Shown here: piece by piece, positions 1 through 9,700 of the stretch | How positions within the stretch are numbered: position 1 is the first letter of the stretch | Layout: each line of letters opens with the position of its first letter | Source: Clostridia bacterium | GTDB lineage: Bacteria; Bacillota; Clostridia; UMGS1810 | DNA length: 54,255 bases | Assembly (NCBI GenBank): GCA_017416845.1 | Contig: JAFQBA010000075.1 | Span: forward strand, 1-54,255 | Direction of reading: 5' to 3' | The notes under the pieces: model-generated | What the model saw: only the letters and a program-made list of their open reading frames with translations | Databases searched by the model: none | Told to the model about the DNA's origin: nothing | Made by a program: the position numbers and the translations under genes

Positions 1-19
1 AATGTGTGTAGGACTTCAT
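1..19 (-). CDS. N-terminal start of a gene running off the left edge
   Basis: On the minus strand an ATG at 19 is preceded, five bases upstream, by a strong ribosome binding site CGGAGG (25-30), and a promoter-like pair sits about 40 bases further upstream. Only six codons (M-K-S-Y-T-H) lie in the window, so no product can be named. It has the same orientation as the exported-protein genes to its right, from which it is separated by a GC-rich hairpin and its own promoter. The start is supported only by the RBS and promoter. Confidence 0.45.
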
Positions 20-56
20 ACTAACCTCCGTGTTTATGTTTGTTGTGGTAAACTAC

Positions 57-85
57 ATTTTACACTAAAGTTATTATGAAGTCTA
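57..85 (-). promoter_or_regulatory. Promoter for the left-edge gene
   Basis: On the minus strand, TAGACT (80-85), a 17-base spacer, then TAAAAT (57-62), located upstream of the CGGAGG/ATG at 19-30. This fits a sigma-A promoter with two mismatches in the -35. Confidence 0.45.
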
Positions 86-120
86 TTTATTTTTTAGGTG
101 TTGCACTTAGTATTATAATT

Positions 121-158
121 TGCCCCCCTCCCTTTACACAAAGGAGGCAACGCTCTGG
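121..158. repeat. Short dispersed-repeat fragment with hairpin
   Basis: A C-rich stretch followed by CCTTT-acac-AAAGG resembles, on the opposite strand, the core of the repeat at the right end of the window (CTTGTGTAAAGGGAG near 54,150). It is probably a decayed member of that intergenic family. The rest of 20-414 holds the left-edge promoter, AT-rich non-coding sequence and the terminator at 344-364. Confidence 0.4.
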
Positions 159-343
159 TGTTCATTTCATCTTCAAACAGCCTGATAAACTCCAATTTAT
201 ATTTTCTGATTAGAATAATCACAAACTTTAACAGTACGTTTAAACTTTGTTTCTGTTAAGGAATTTTTCATTATATGAAGTATTAACCTCATTTTACATC
301 AAAAAAACCATGCTTTTGTTTACAAATTCTTTGTAACAGAAGA

Positions 344-364
344 GGGCGGCGGAATCCGCCGCCC
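344..364 (-). terminator. GC-rich hairpin ending the surface-protein operon
   Basis: A perfect 10-bp inverted repeat (GGGCGGCGGA / TCCGCCGCCC) lies about 50 bases beyond the stop of the last LamG-like gene. The tract after it on the minus strand is T-rich but interrupted (TCTTCTGTT), so termination may be partial. It is the only strong hairpin between that gene and the next promoter. Confidence 0.55.
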
Positions 365-414
365 CCGATGTTAACATTTATGACAATTTGTTTTTCGTTT
401 TAAATTAAATCATA

Positions 415-2841
415 TTATTCAGCCGGTACGGGTGCCTCAGCTTCTGCATATGCTACCGGAGCAATGCTGTTTTTCCAGAGGAATACTTTCGCACTTACTC
501 CGCCTGCACCGTAAGCAAGCTTCTTTGAATAGGTATTGAAAACCATATCCTCAGTCATAGGCAGTGTTGTTATTGTAACAAGCTTTCCTGCTTCATCATA
601 GGTTGCAACATAGCAAACATAATCTTCGGCAATTGAAGCAAAGTTAGTTTTAACTGTAAATGTCGATACAGAAGGAGTGATTGAAACTACAGGTTCGGGA
701 AGCTCGGAATAAGCTTTGAGAGTGTAGTATTCATCTCTTAATCCGTCGGGAGATTTTACCCATACAACGGTGTCGGCTGTAAGTTCTGCAGCTTCTGCAG
801 TGAGAGTTGCATCGGTGTATACCTTTGCAGAGGATGCAGTTGTATTTGCAAGAACTGCCGCACTAAGTTCGGAGGCAGAAGTCATGTTCTGATAGTATAT
901 AACTTTGTTTGCACAGTCAATGGCAAAATCTTTTGATGAGGTTTTGTGAGCAACTGCGGATGCATCTTTGTCATAGAAACCGTTGTAGATTTCGATGTCA
1001 TCAAAGAGAACCTTACCTGTCGATTCATCATAACCAACACCAAAGCCTACGCCTGAATAGTTATTCCAACCAAGGTTTTCATCGATTACTCTTTGTAAAA
1101 GAACACCGTCAACATACATTTCCATTCTTCCACCGGTACCTTTGTCCATTGTGATTGCAACCTGATGCCAACGACCTGTTGCAAGGTTTAAGTCGGGAGT
1201 TGCGGACATTGATGTACCTTGAGATGTATTGGTTGAAGGACCTTTGGGTCCATAGAAATCACCTGTTGCACCGTCCCATTTTGCAACATAGTATGCACTT
1301 GTGCCATACATCATTGCAATACGAGCTATTGCATCACCTTCGGTGTACATATTGAATACATATGTACGTGTACCTTCGGGATTTACCGAGATAACATCTT
1401 CAACACTGTGATAATATTTTGCATCTTTCCAGGTGTGTACGCTTGCGGCAAAACCGTAGGAAACATCATCGGCAGCCTTTCCTGCAACGCCTGTTGCATT
1501 TGTTGGTGTTGCACCACGTTTATCAAGTGTAAATGCACTTAAATCACCGTAGGAAACGTAGTTATATTTGTCAACGATTTCAACATAGATATCATCTACG
1601 CCTTCTTTTGTTGCCTTAACAAAACCTTTGTTAACACTGTCGGAAACTGCAGGTTCTTTGTTTTCATTAACATAAGAAAGTGTGAATCCGTTTGTAGATT
1701 CAAGAGCTTCAATCAAACGCTCGGAAGATACGCAGGAAAGATTTCTGAAAGTGCTTGAATATACTGCAACCTTTTCGTTACCTACAATCTGAACATTACC
1801 TTTCCAGTTATCGTCAGCGATTGTAGTGTCATCAGCAGTCTTTTTGAGACCGATGATATCAATGGGTGTCAATTCATATTCATCAACCGTGTAATATTCA
1901 TAAGCACCGTTAATTGTTTTTACAACAACGGTTTTTGCTTCTTCCAAAGATGTTGCACTTGCGCTCATGTCTGCATTATAGAATAACACTTCAGATTCAT
2001 TTGTGAAGCTTTCGCAAACCGCCATCATAAACTCGGTATAATCGGTAAAGAGAGTTTTTGCAACAAGAGTTTTTGCTGTTGTGTCAATGCTTATGAGAGA
2101 TGTGGATTCTGCTTTTGCCACATCATCCGGAGCCACTGTTTTATTATATTTTTCATCATTGGTCTGTGCAAAGCCTACCATGGGGTCGTCATAGGCAACA
2201 GTACCTTTTGTTGAGCCTAATTCAATTCCGAATGCAAGATTAAGCTTGGCATCGATATTTGCATTCCAACCTGCATCGGCTTTTTCAGCAAGCTTAACAC
2301 CGTCGATGTAGAGCGCAAAACGACCACCGCCATTGTTGTTTAAAGCAACAGCAACTCTGTGCCATTTGCCACGTTCCATGGTTATGGTTTTAGCAACACC
2401 GTCATCGGTGTAATTAACTGTGCCGTCAGGTTGCCACAAGAGTAAATTGTAAGAATTGTTATAGCTAAATCTTGCTATTGCACCGCCATCTGCATAGATG
2501 TTGAATGCAAAGTGAACGCTGGGGCCTGTGCCGGAGCTTTTGTACACTGTTTCGTCAAGGTGAGTTACGGGATAGTACCATCTTGTAACATCGGCTGTTG
2601 CTTCTTCACCTTCATAAACGAAAGCCATTGCTGTGTCATCGGCAGCTTTTCCGCCAAGACCGCCAAGGTCATACACGGGAACCTTTGTGTTGTTGTAGCT
2701 GCCGTAGGAACTGCCGAACACAAAGCTTGTGTCAACTGTCTCTTCAACTGCTTCTTCTGCAAAAGAAGCAAGCGGAGCAAGTGTAAGAACCATTGCAAGA
2801 GCGAGAATTGAAGCAAGGAGTTTTTTCATTGTTTTTTTCAT
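415..2841 (-). CDS. Exported LamG-like surface protein, copy A
   Basis: The predicted product is an 808-aa secreted protein with no recognisable catalytic motif, probably glycan-binding or structural. A signal peptide covers about residues 1-29 (basic KK start, LLASILALAMVLTLA core, cleavage near SFA-EE). Two concanavalin/LamG-like modules follow (about 40-240 and 440-640), each with a GRWH/GKWHRV turn, a (Y/M)xDGV strand and a D-D acidic pair near the end (YDDPMVG, FDDIEIY). The C-terminal 90 residues form a small beta module (VATYDEAGK ... KVFLWK) also seen in the neighbouring genes. The ATG at 2841 is chosen over the upstream in-frame codon because AAGGGTGG lies four bases before it. It is about 70% similar by eye to the next gene and is the last gene of the exported set. 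Function is inferred from fold resemblance only. Confidence 0.8.
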   Translation of the reverse strand: MKKTMKKLLASILALAMVLTLAPLASFAEEAVEETVDTSFVFGSSYGSYNNTKVPVYDLGGLGGKAADDTAMAFVYEGEEATADVTRWYYPVTHLDETVYKSSGTGPSVHFAFNIYADGGAIARFSYNNSYNLLLWQPDGTVNYTDDGVAKTITMERGKWHRVAVALNNNGGGRFALYIDGVKLAEKADAGWNANIDAKLNLAFGIELGSTKGTVAYDDPMVGFAQTNDEKYNKTVAPDDVAKAESTSLISIDTTAKTLVAKTLFTDYTEFMMAVCESFTNESEVLFYNADMSASATSLEEAKTVVVKTINGAYEYYTVDEYELTPIDIIGLKKTADDTTIADDNWKGNVQIVGNEKVAVYSSTFRNLSCVSSERLIEALESTNGFTLSYVNENKEPAVSDSVNKGFVKATKEGVDDIYVEIVDKYNYVSYGDLSAFTLDKRGATPTNATGVAGKAADDVSYGFAASVHTWKDAKYYHSVEDVISVNPEGTRTYVFNMYTEGDAIARIAMMYGTSAYYVAKWDGATGDFYGPKGPSTNTSQGTSMSATPDLNLATGRWHQVAITMDKGTGGRMEMYVDGVLLQRVIDENLGWNNYSGVGFGVGYDESTGKVLFDDIEIYNGFYDKDASAVAHKTSSKDFAIDCANKVIYYQNMTSASELSAAVLANTTASSAKVYTDATLTAEAAELTADTVVWVKSPDGLRDEYYTLKAYSELPEPVVSITPSVSTFTVKTNFASIAEDYVCYVATYDEAGKLVTITTLPMTEDMVFNTYSKKLAYGAGGVSAKVFLWKNSIAPVAYAEAEAPVPAE

Positions 2842-2881
2842 TTTACCACCCTTTTCATTATAATTTTGTTGTTGCACTCAT

Positions 2882-2905
2882 TCCGGACGGCGTATGCCGC
2901 CCGGA
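2882..2905 (-). other. Intercistronic hairpin between the paralogous genes
   Basis: A 10-bp stem with one mismatch (TCCGGaCGGC-gtat-GCCGcCCGGA) lies between the stop of copy B (2950) and the RBS of copy A. No T-run follows in the direction of transcription, so an mRNA-processing or stabilising hairpin, or a leaky attenuator, is more likely than a full terminator. Confidence 0.45.
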
Positions 2906-2949
2906 TAGATTAAACCATTAAATCTGTTTTTCGCATTAAACTTATTTTA

Positions 2950-5361
2950 TCATTCAGCCAATGCATCAGCCTGAGCAAATGTAAGAGGTGTCTGATCGGC
3001 TTTCCAAAGGAACACTTTTGCTTTTACACCACCGGAGCCGAACGCATATTTGTTTGAAAATTCTTTATACATCATAGAACCATCAATTACTACAGGTGCA
3101 ACTGACACGAGAGTATCATCATTGGTGTATGTAGCTACATACATTGTGTATCCCGAAAGATTGGAAATTATTTTTCCTGATACGGTGAATATTGTCTTTG
3201 AAGGTGTGATTGTAATCACAGGTGCAGGAAGCTCGGACATAGGTTTAAGTGTGTAGTATTCATATCTGATGCCATTGGGTGATGTGAGCATAACAACATT
3301 TGTGCTGTTATCAAGTTCTGCTGCTTCAGCGGCAAAAGTAGAATCTGCATATACTTTTGCGGCAGTTGCATTGGTGTTTGCAAGAGCTGCTGTTACAATT
3401 TCGGATGATGTTGTCATGTTCTGATAGTAGATAACCTTGTTGTCAGTGTCAACAACAAAATCATCTGTTGCAGATTTTGCACCTACATTTGCATCTTCTG
3501 CATCATAGAAACCGTTGTAGATTTCGATGTCATCGAAAAGAGCTTTACCGGTTGTTTCTTCATAGCCAATACCAAAACCAACACCGGAGTAGTTATTCCA
3601 ACCAAGGTTTTCGTCAATTACTCTCTGAAGGAGCTTGCCGTCAACATACATTTCAATTCTTCCGCCGGTACCTTTGTCCATTGTGATTGCTACCTGATGC
3701 CAACGACCTGTTTCAAGATTCAAATCGGGAGTTGTTGCCATGGCTGTAGCCTGAGTCGGAGCATTTGAGGGACCTTTGGGTCCGTAGAAATCACCTGTTG
3801 AACCGTCCCATTTTGCAACGTAATATGCACTTGTGCCAAACATCAATGCAATACGAGCAATCGCATCACCGTCTGTGTACATGTTGAATACATATGTACG
3901 TGTGCCGTCGGGATTGATGGAAATAACATCTTCAACAGTATGATAATATTTTGCCGGATTCCAGGAATGTACTGTTGCTTTAAAACCATGTGATGTATCA
4001 TCAGCAGACTTTCCGGCAACACCGGTTGCGCTTGTTGTTGTCGCACCACGTATATCAAGAGTTAATGCGGTTAAATCCACAGGAGCCTGTTGATTGTATT
4101 TGTCAACAATTTCAATGTAAACATCATCAGTGCCTTCTTTTGAAGCTTTGATGAAGCCCGAGTCAACACTATCTGACACTGCAGAATTTTTGTTTTCATC
4201 AACATAGGAAAGTGTGTAGCCCTCGGAGGATTCAAGAGCTTCAATCAAACGTGCAGAAGAAACACATGAGAGATTTCTAAGGTTACTTGAATACACCGAA
4301 ACATTTTTGTTGCCATTAATAATGATATTTGAAAGCCAGTTATCATCTGCTGTTGAACCATTCTCTTTGATTTTTGTAAGACCCACAAGCTCGATGGGAG
4401 TCTTTACATATTCATTGACTATGTAATAATCATATGCTCCGGTTATAGTTTTAACTAAAACTTTCTTTGCTTCTTCAACAGTTGAAGCTTCTGCTGACAT
4501 ATCCTCAGTAAGAAGTCTTATTTCTGATTCATTGGTGAAACTTTCAGCAAGACCTGCAGCAATCACACTGACATCTGTCTGTAAACTGTTAATAGAAATT
4601 GTCTTTTCAACGGTATCTACAGACAGCATATCTGTATCGGTAGCTTTTACCACATCATCAGGTGCTACTGTTTTGTTATATTTTTCAGCATTGGTCTGAG
4701 CAAAGCCTACCATGGGGTCATCATATGCTACTGTACCCTTTGTTGAGCCAAGAGCAATACCGAAAGTAAGATTGGCTTTAGCATCAATGTTGCCGTTCCA
4801 TGTAGCACAAGCTTTTTCAGCAAGCTTAACACCATCAATATAAAGTGCGAAACGTCCGCCACCATTATTGTTTAAAGCAATACCTACTCTGTGCCATTTG
4901 CCACGTTCAACTATACATGTTTTAGATACACCGTCTTCTTTAAATTGTACTGTGCCGGCTGGCGGCAAATGTAATAAATCATACGAAGTGTTGTAACCGA
5001 CTCTGGCAATTGCACCACCGTCTGCATAGATGTTAAATGCAAAGTGAACGCTGGGACCTGAGCCGGAGCTTGCATATACGGTTTCGTCAAGGTGAGTTAC
5101 GGGATAGTACCATCTTGTAACATCGGCTGTTGCTTCTTCACCTTCATAAACGAAAGCCATTGCTGTGTCATCGGCAGCCTTACCGCCAATACCGCCCGGA
5201 TAAGATACGGGAACTTTGGTGTTGTTAAAGCTACCGTATGAACTACCAAACACAAAGCTTGTGTCAACTGTTTCTTCTGCAAAAGCTGCAAAAGGAACAA
5301 GTGTTGCAATCATTGCCAAGGCAAGCAACGATGCAAGAATTTTCTTCATGCTTTTTTTCAA
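2950..5361 (-). CDS. Exported LamG-like surface protein, copy B
   Basis: This 803-aa paralogue has the same order of parts as the gene that follows it: signal peptide (about 1-28), two LamG-like modules (about 35-235 and 435-635) and a small C-terminal beta module (MYVATYTNDD ... AKVFLWK). The N-terminal module is nearly identical to copy A, including a 98-bp stretch of identical DNA (5081-5178 versus 2549-2646). The likely start is TTG at 5361: the same GGGTGGTAAA context precedes ATG in copy A, and one extra T here converts the start to TTG. A GTG at 5370 overlaps the RBS and an ATG at 5349 is a little far from it. It follows the single-module protein by about 15 bases, so the two are probably co-transcribed. 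No enzymatic motif was seen. Confidence 0.8.
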   Translation of the reverse strand: MKKSMKKILASLLALAMIATLVPFAAFAEETVDTSFVFGSSYGSFNNTKVPVSYPGGIGGKAADDTAMAFVYEGEEATADVTRWYYPVTHLDETVYASSGSGPSVHFAFNIYADGGAIARVGYNTSYDLLHLPPAGTVQFKEDGVSKTCIVERGKWHRVGIALNNNGGGRFALYIDGVKLAEKACATWNGNIDAKANLTFGIALGSTKGTVAYDDPMVGFAQTNAEKYNKTVAPDDVVKATDTDMLSVDTVEKTISINSLQTDVSVIAAGLAESFTNESEIRLLTEDMSAEASTVEEAKKVLVKTITGAYDYYIVNEYVKTPIELVGLTKIKENGSTADDNWLSNIIINGNKNVSVYSSNLRNLSCVSSARLIEALESSEGYTLSYVDENKNSAVSDSVDSGFIKASKEGTDDVYIEIVDKYNQQAPVDLTALTLDIRGATTTSATGVAGKSADDTSHGFKATVHSWNPAKYYHTVEDVISINPDGTRTYVFNMYTDGDAIARIALMFGTSAYYVAKWDGSTGDFYGPKGPSNAPTQATAMATTPDLNLETGRWHQVAITMDKGTGGRIEMYVDGKLLQRVIDENLGWNNYSGVGFGIGYEETTGKALFDDIEIYNGFYDAEDANVGAKSATDDFVVDTDNKVIYYQNMTTSSEIVTAALANTNATAAKVYADSTFAAEAAELDNSTNVVMLTSPNGIRYEYYTLKPMSELPAPVITITPSKTIFTVSGKIISNLSGYTMYVATYTNDDTLVSVAPVVIDGSMMYKEFSNKYAFGSGGVKAKVFLWKADQTPLTFAQADALAE

Positions 5362-5376
5362 TTTTACCACCCTTTT

Positions 5377-6606
5377 TTAATAATTTTTATATATCTCATC
5401 GAGAAGTCTGAGTCTTGTTGCCCAGCCTTCGATAAAAAAGACCTCGGCGTTGAGACCTTCTGCCTCAACGGGTTCAATGAGAACCTCAACGTTTTCTTCT
5501 CCGGAGGCAATGCTTATTTCTTCGGATGTGAGGAGCTTTTGGATTACTCCGTTTTCATCTTTGAAAACAAGAATCATAACCAGAGTTTTGTCGGATGATG
5601 TGGTGTTAGAAAAAAGGGAAACTGCACCGACATTTGTTGTATCACCTACAAATTCTACCGATATAGGTGTGAATTCTTCTTTTTTAACATTAAAATAATG
5701 ATATGCTCCGGTGTCGAGTTTGACTGCAAGGACTTTTGCATCAGAAACAATTTCTACGTGTTCTGACAAATCTGCATTGAAAAGACCTGCATAAACTGCA
5801 TTTGAAAAAGCTGACTGAATTGCTTCTTCGAGAGAGGCAACATCGGAAAAAGCTTCATCATTATATGTTATTGTATTCTTTTCGGAATCAAAGGTAAGAT
5901 TTTCTGCTCCGGAGTATACGGGTAAATCCTGAGAGCAAATGTGTGTGTAGCTTTCCCTGCCTGACCAATAGGCTGAATATGCATCATCAAAAGCTACAAT
6001 GCCATTTTTGGAGCCTGCTTCAAAGCCAAAGGTAAGAGGACCTTTGCCTGTGATGGAGTTCCATGTGGAATCCACATTGGCGGGTATCTTCACGCCGTCA
6101 ATAAAACCGCCGAATCGACCGCCGTTCTGATCGTTCATTGAAAGAACAACCTTGTGCCATTTGCCCCGTTCCAAGGTTATGGGCTCTGCAAGACCTGTTA
6201 CTTTTGCAGTTCCGTCGGGGTTCCACTTAATTATGTCGTAGCTTCCGGCATAGCAAATACGGGCAGTCACATCACCATCAGCATACATATTGAATGCAAA
6301 GTATATACCTTTGCTTCCACCTGATGTTGCAACATCGGATGCATTGATGTGAGTGAGAGGATATTGCCATCTGATTGATGTGGCACATCCTGCCCCATCG
6401 AGGACAAATGCCATTGCTGTGTCATCGTCAGCCTTACCGCCAAGACCTGCAACCTCTGTCATCGGAACCTTATTGGGGTCATTGAGACTGCCGTAGGTGC
6501 CTGTACCGATGGTAAAGGTTGTGTCGGTATCTTCGGCAAAAGAAACCACAGATGACATTGACACAATCATGGCAAGTGTCAGAAATAATGTTAAAACCTT
6601 TTTCAT
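5377..6606 (-). CDS. Exported single-module LamG-like protein
   Basis: A 409-aa protein with signal peptide (about 1-24, cleavage near SFA-ED). It has one LamG-like module (about 30-225; motifs GLGGKADDDTAMAF, ERGKWHKVVLSMN, FDDAY), a linker domain (about 230-310) related to the middle of copies A and B, and a C-terminal beta module (about 315-400; LVMILVFKDENG ... LNAEVFFIEGW). It looks like the short ancestor or sibling of the two longer paralogues downstream. A strong RBS (AAGGAAGG) precedes ATG at 6606. It is separated from the upstream lyase gene by 144 bases that contain a dispersed repeat, so co-transcription through the repeat is possible but unproven. Function is unknown; carbohydrate binding is inferred. 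Confidence 0.78.
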   Translation of the reverse strand: MKKVLTLFLTLAMIVSMSSVVSFAEDTDTTFTIGTGTYGSLNDPNKVPMTEVAGLGGKADDDTAMAFVLDGAGCATSIRWQYPLTHINASDVATSGGSKGIYFAFNMYADGDVTARICYAGSYDIIKWNPDGTAKVTGLAEPITLERGKWHKVVLSMNDQNGGRFGGFIDGVKIPANVDSTWNSITGKGPLTFGFEAGSKNGIVAFDDAYSAYWSGRESYTHICSQDLPVYSGAENLTFDSEKNTITYNDEAFSDVASLEEAIQSAFSNAVYAGLFNADLSEHVEIVSDAKVLAVKLDTGAYHYFNVKKEEFTPISVEFVGDTTNVGAVSLFSNTTSSDKTLVMILVFKDENGVIQKLLTSEEISIASGEENVEVLIEPVEAEGLNAEVFFIEGWATRLRLLDEIYKNY

Positions 6607-6670
6607 TACATTCCTTCCTTTCTGTTTTGAATATGTTAATTGTGGGTTATCATTGAGTTTGAAACATTCA

Positions 6671-6746
6671 AATTGTCATTCTGAGCGAAGTCGAAGAATC
6701 TAAAAGCAGATGTTTCGACTCAATCCTTTCGCTCAACATGACAATT
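6671..6746. repeat. Dispersed intergenic inverted repeat (TGTCATTCTGAGCGAA type)
   Basis: Left arm TGTCATTCTGAGCGAA...GTCGAAGAATCT and right arm, read on the other strand, TGTCATGTTGAGCGAA...GTCGAAACATCT form a large imperfect inverted repeat. The sequence type is familiar from intergenic positions in many bacterial genomes. It lies between the 1260-aa lyase and the single-module LamG gene and could fold in the transcript. Confidence 0.7.
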
Positions 6747-6750
6747 TAAT

Positions 6751-9700
6751 TTACATTGCTACCCACAAACCGATTGATTTATTATAAGAATCAAGCAGTT
6801 CTGTTCCGGGAGTTTCGGACAGGGTTACTGTTATGTTCGCCTTATCATTTGATGTCATTTTAATTGTTATACGTTTTGTGGTCGGCTTAGAACCGCCATA
6901 GTCTATCACGCCTGTGGTGTCAAAGGACAGTGCAGGAGCCACAGAAATTTCTGCTTCAACATCAGACGAGAAGTTAAGATAGAGGGTTTTTCCGTCTTTG
7001 GTTAAAACAGCACCGTTTTCTTTGAGTTCAACATCTGCCCCTGTCATCATGAGCCAATACACTTCGTTTGAAGAAGTTTTATCTGACAGCGTGATTTCAT
7101 CACGGATGACAAGTGAATTTTTGGAATCGGTGAGCGCAAATGCTCTTGTTGCAGAGGATGCATTGTCGATGAGTGCCTCACTCATATCAAGAGTTAATAT
7201 GCTTGTATTGTCACCGGATTCGAACCTTGTAATTTCGGTGTATGAACCAAGCTTCTGGTCGGGAGCTGTTGTGGGATTTATTACCACGGTGCTGTGAGCT
7301 TCGGCTCGGAGGTGGAATATTTTCCATCTATCGCCGTCCTCACCCGCATCCCAGTAGCTGTAACGGGAGTTATTGTAATTGCCCTGACCGAGGTCTGTTA
7401 CCCAGCGAACGCCGCTTGTGTCGAAAACAAATCCACCGGAGTCGAGATGATCGTGACCACCTCCGTTTGTACCGGCTGTTGCGGCAAAGAAGGTGTCGTT
7501 TGAATTCCAGCCGCTTCGCATTGAAACTACGTCTTCACCTTTCACCCAATAGTCATTTGACATAAACATGGTGTCATTTTGCAGTGAGACATCATACCAG
7601 CAAAGTGCAAGAGCCAAGTCCTCATAATCATTCATGCTTCCTTCCGAAAGAGTAAGAAGTGACGAAGTATATTCAGGTTTTGACAGACAATCGGACATCC
7701 AGAAAATTTCGGGAACAAGATATTTACCGTTCATACAGTCGCCATAGGCAAAGATGCCGTTGGAGGACTGCATGGAGAGTGCATATTCCACGGTTTTGTC
7801 AAAGCCCTCGCAAAGAGGGAAAGCAAAATCTGTTCCGAGAATACGCTTTGTGTTTGAAAGCATTTTTGATGTATATTTAATTGTATACTCCCAATAGCCC
7901 GGTCCTTCATACCATCCGCCTGCAGGAGCAAAACGCCACAGAAGATAATCGAACCCGCGAACAGCATTTGAAAGAATTGCCGAACAGTTTTCGGGATATA
8001 CATCCAAGAATGCCATAGCACCGGTGGCAATGCCGCCGTTTACAACAGCGCCCCAGTTGGACTCGGCATAAACCGCACCCACTCTTCCCGAAACACCTTC
8101 ATAGAGATTATTGGCGGCACAAATACCGTTTTTATAAAATCCTTCCTCAATAACTTTTCGCTGAGCGGGAGTGAATGCATCATACATCCAGTCATATCCT
8201 ACTGCAAACGCCGCACACATTTCGCCTGTGTCCAAAGCGTGGCCGGGATTCCAATCGGGGAAGTTTGCCGCAGCTTCAAGATGAAGAAAAGCACGGTCAA
8301 CATATTTTTGCTCTCCGGTCAAAAGATATGCCATTCCCAGAGTATGCATATATTGAAGTACCTTTCGGGAAACACCGAGAAGTCTGCCGCCGTCATCAAT
8401 GACATAGGAAACTATCGGCCGTGTAATATCCCAGTTTGCAGCTGCAATGATTGTTGAACCCCAGCTTTTTTTGTATGGGTTTGTTTCGATTTCGTTCTTA
8501 ATCCTCAAAAGATCGGCAGAGTCGATGTAGATTCTGGGATGCTGACCTTTGAGGAGGGAAGATTTGTACATTTCTTTTATATCGTTCTTTGAAGGTCGTA
8601 AATTGAACAGATAATTATTAAGTTTTTGAGCATTTATAAACGCCGGAAGAACGAATTTATCTGAACCTGCAATTATTATGCCGCTGTTGGTGGCTGATGT
8701 AAAATCAGTGGTAACAAGTGACAGAAAAATTTCAAAATAGGTTTTTGCACTCATATATGCAATGCCGTTTTTTGATTTTGCAGGGTCAAGCCTGAGAGAT
8801 TTGCCGTTTACCGTTACAACGGATGAACTTACCGAGCAAGAAATGCCGAGAATATCGGACACCTCTTTGGGTGGAATATATAAAACATCGTCCTCGGTGT
8901 ACGGTTTGTTGGCAAGAAGCGTTTTTTCGCCATATGCCGTGAGAAGTCCGCTTCTTGAATGAATCGCAATATAATCGGACATAAGCTCTTCATATTCATA
9001 ATCCGATTCAAAAACCGTTATGGGAAGCGAGCTTTCGCTTATATCGCTTTCATAAATCGGCTTAAGAGTGGAATTCCAAAGGAAAACCCTGGCACTTTCA
9101 TTTTCCTCACGGTCGAGAATAACATTCGCTTCAAAATCTGTCTTACTGTTTATATCTGCTTTTTGCAGATTAATTGATTTAAGCTCGTTGTTTTTATATA
9201 CCGCTAATGCCATTATGGCCTCTGAGTCAGTATCACTTTTCCCTGATACAGCAGTAATTCTTGCCACTATATCGTCAACGGTTGTTTCTCCGCGATTTAC
9301 AACCTGCACCGGAGAAATATATGTATCGTCAGAAAAGGTATAGTTTGCCGACAAAACTCTGCCGTAAGAATCGGTTAAGGATACCTTGGCAACAGATGAT
9401 GTGTCTACACAGGAATCATCAAGTGATACAGAGCCGTTGGAACCGCACTTTATAACATTCAGTACATCGTCTTTGCTGTCCCCTATTGCACCATATATGA
9501 TTCTGTTTTCATTGTCAATGCAGTAGTCATCTGAAGACAGTTTGGGATACAGATTATCTATGTTTCTCGGATAACCGCCATACACACAAAAATCGTCATA
9601 TGCAATTTCACCGTAGGCAGGAACGGGATTGCCGTCCGAGTCTTTGTCACCTTGCATTTCAAACTTCATATAGTCAAGCTTTTTGCCGGAAACTTGCCTG

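Noticed and set aside
2512..2811. 99-aa plus-strand ORF opposite LamG copy A
   Set aside because: It is antisense to the conserved first LamG module and signal peptide, lacks an RBS, and has shadow-like composition.
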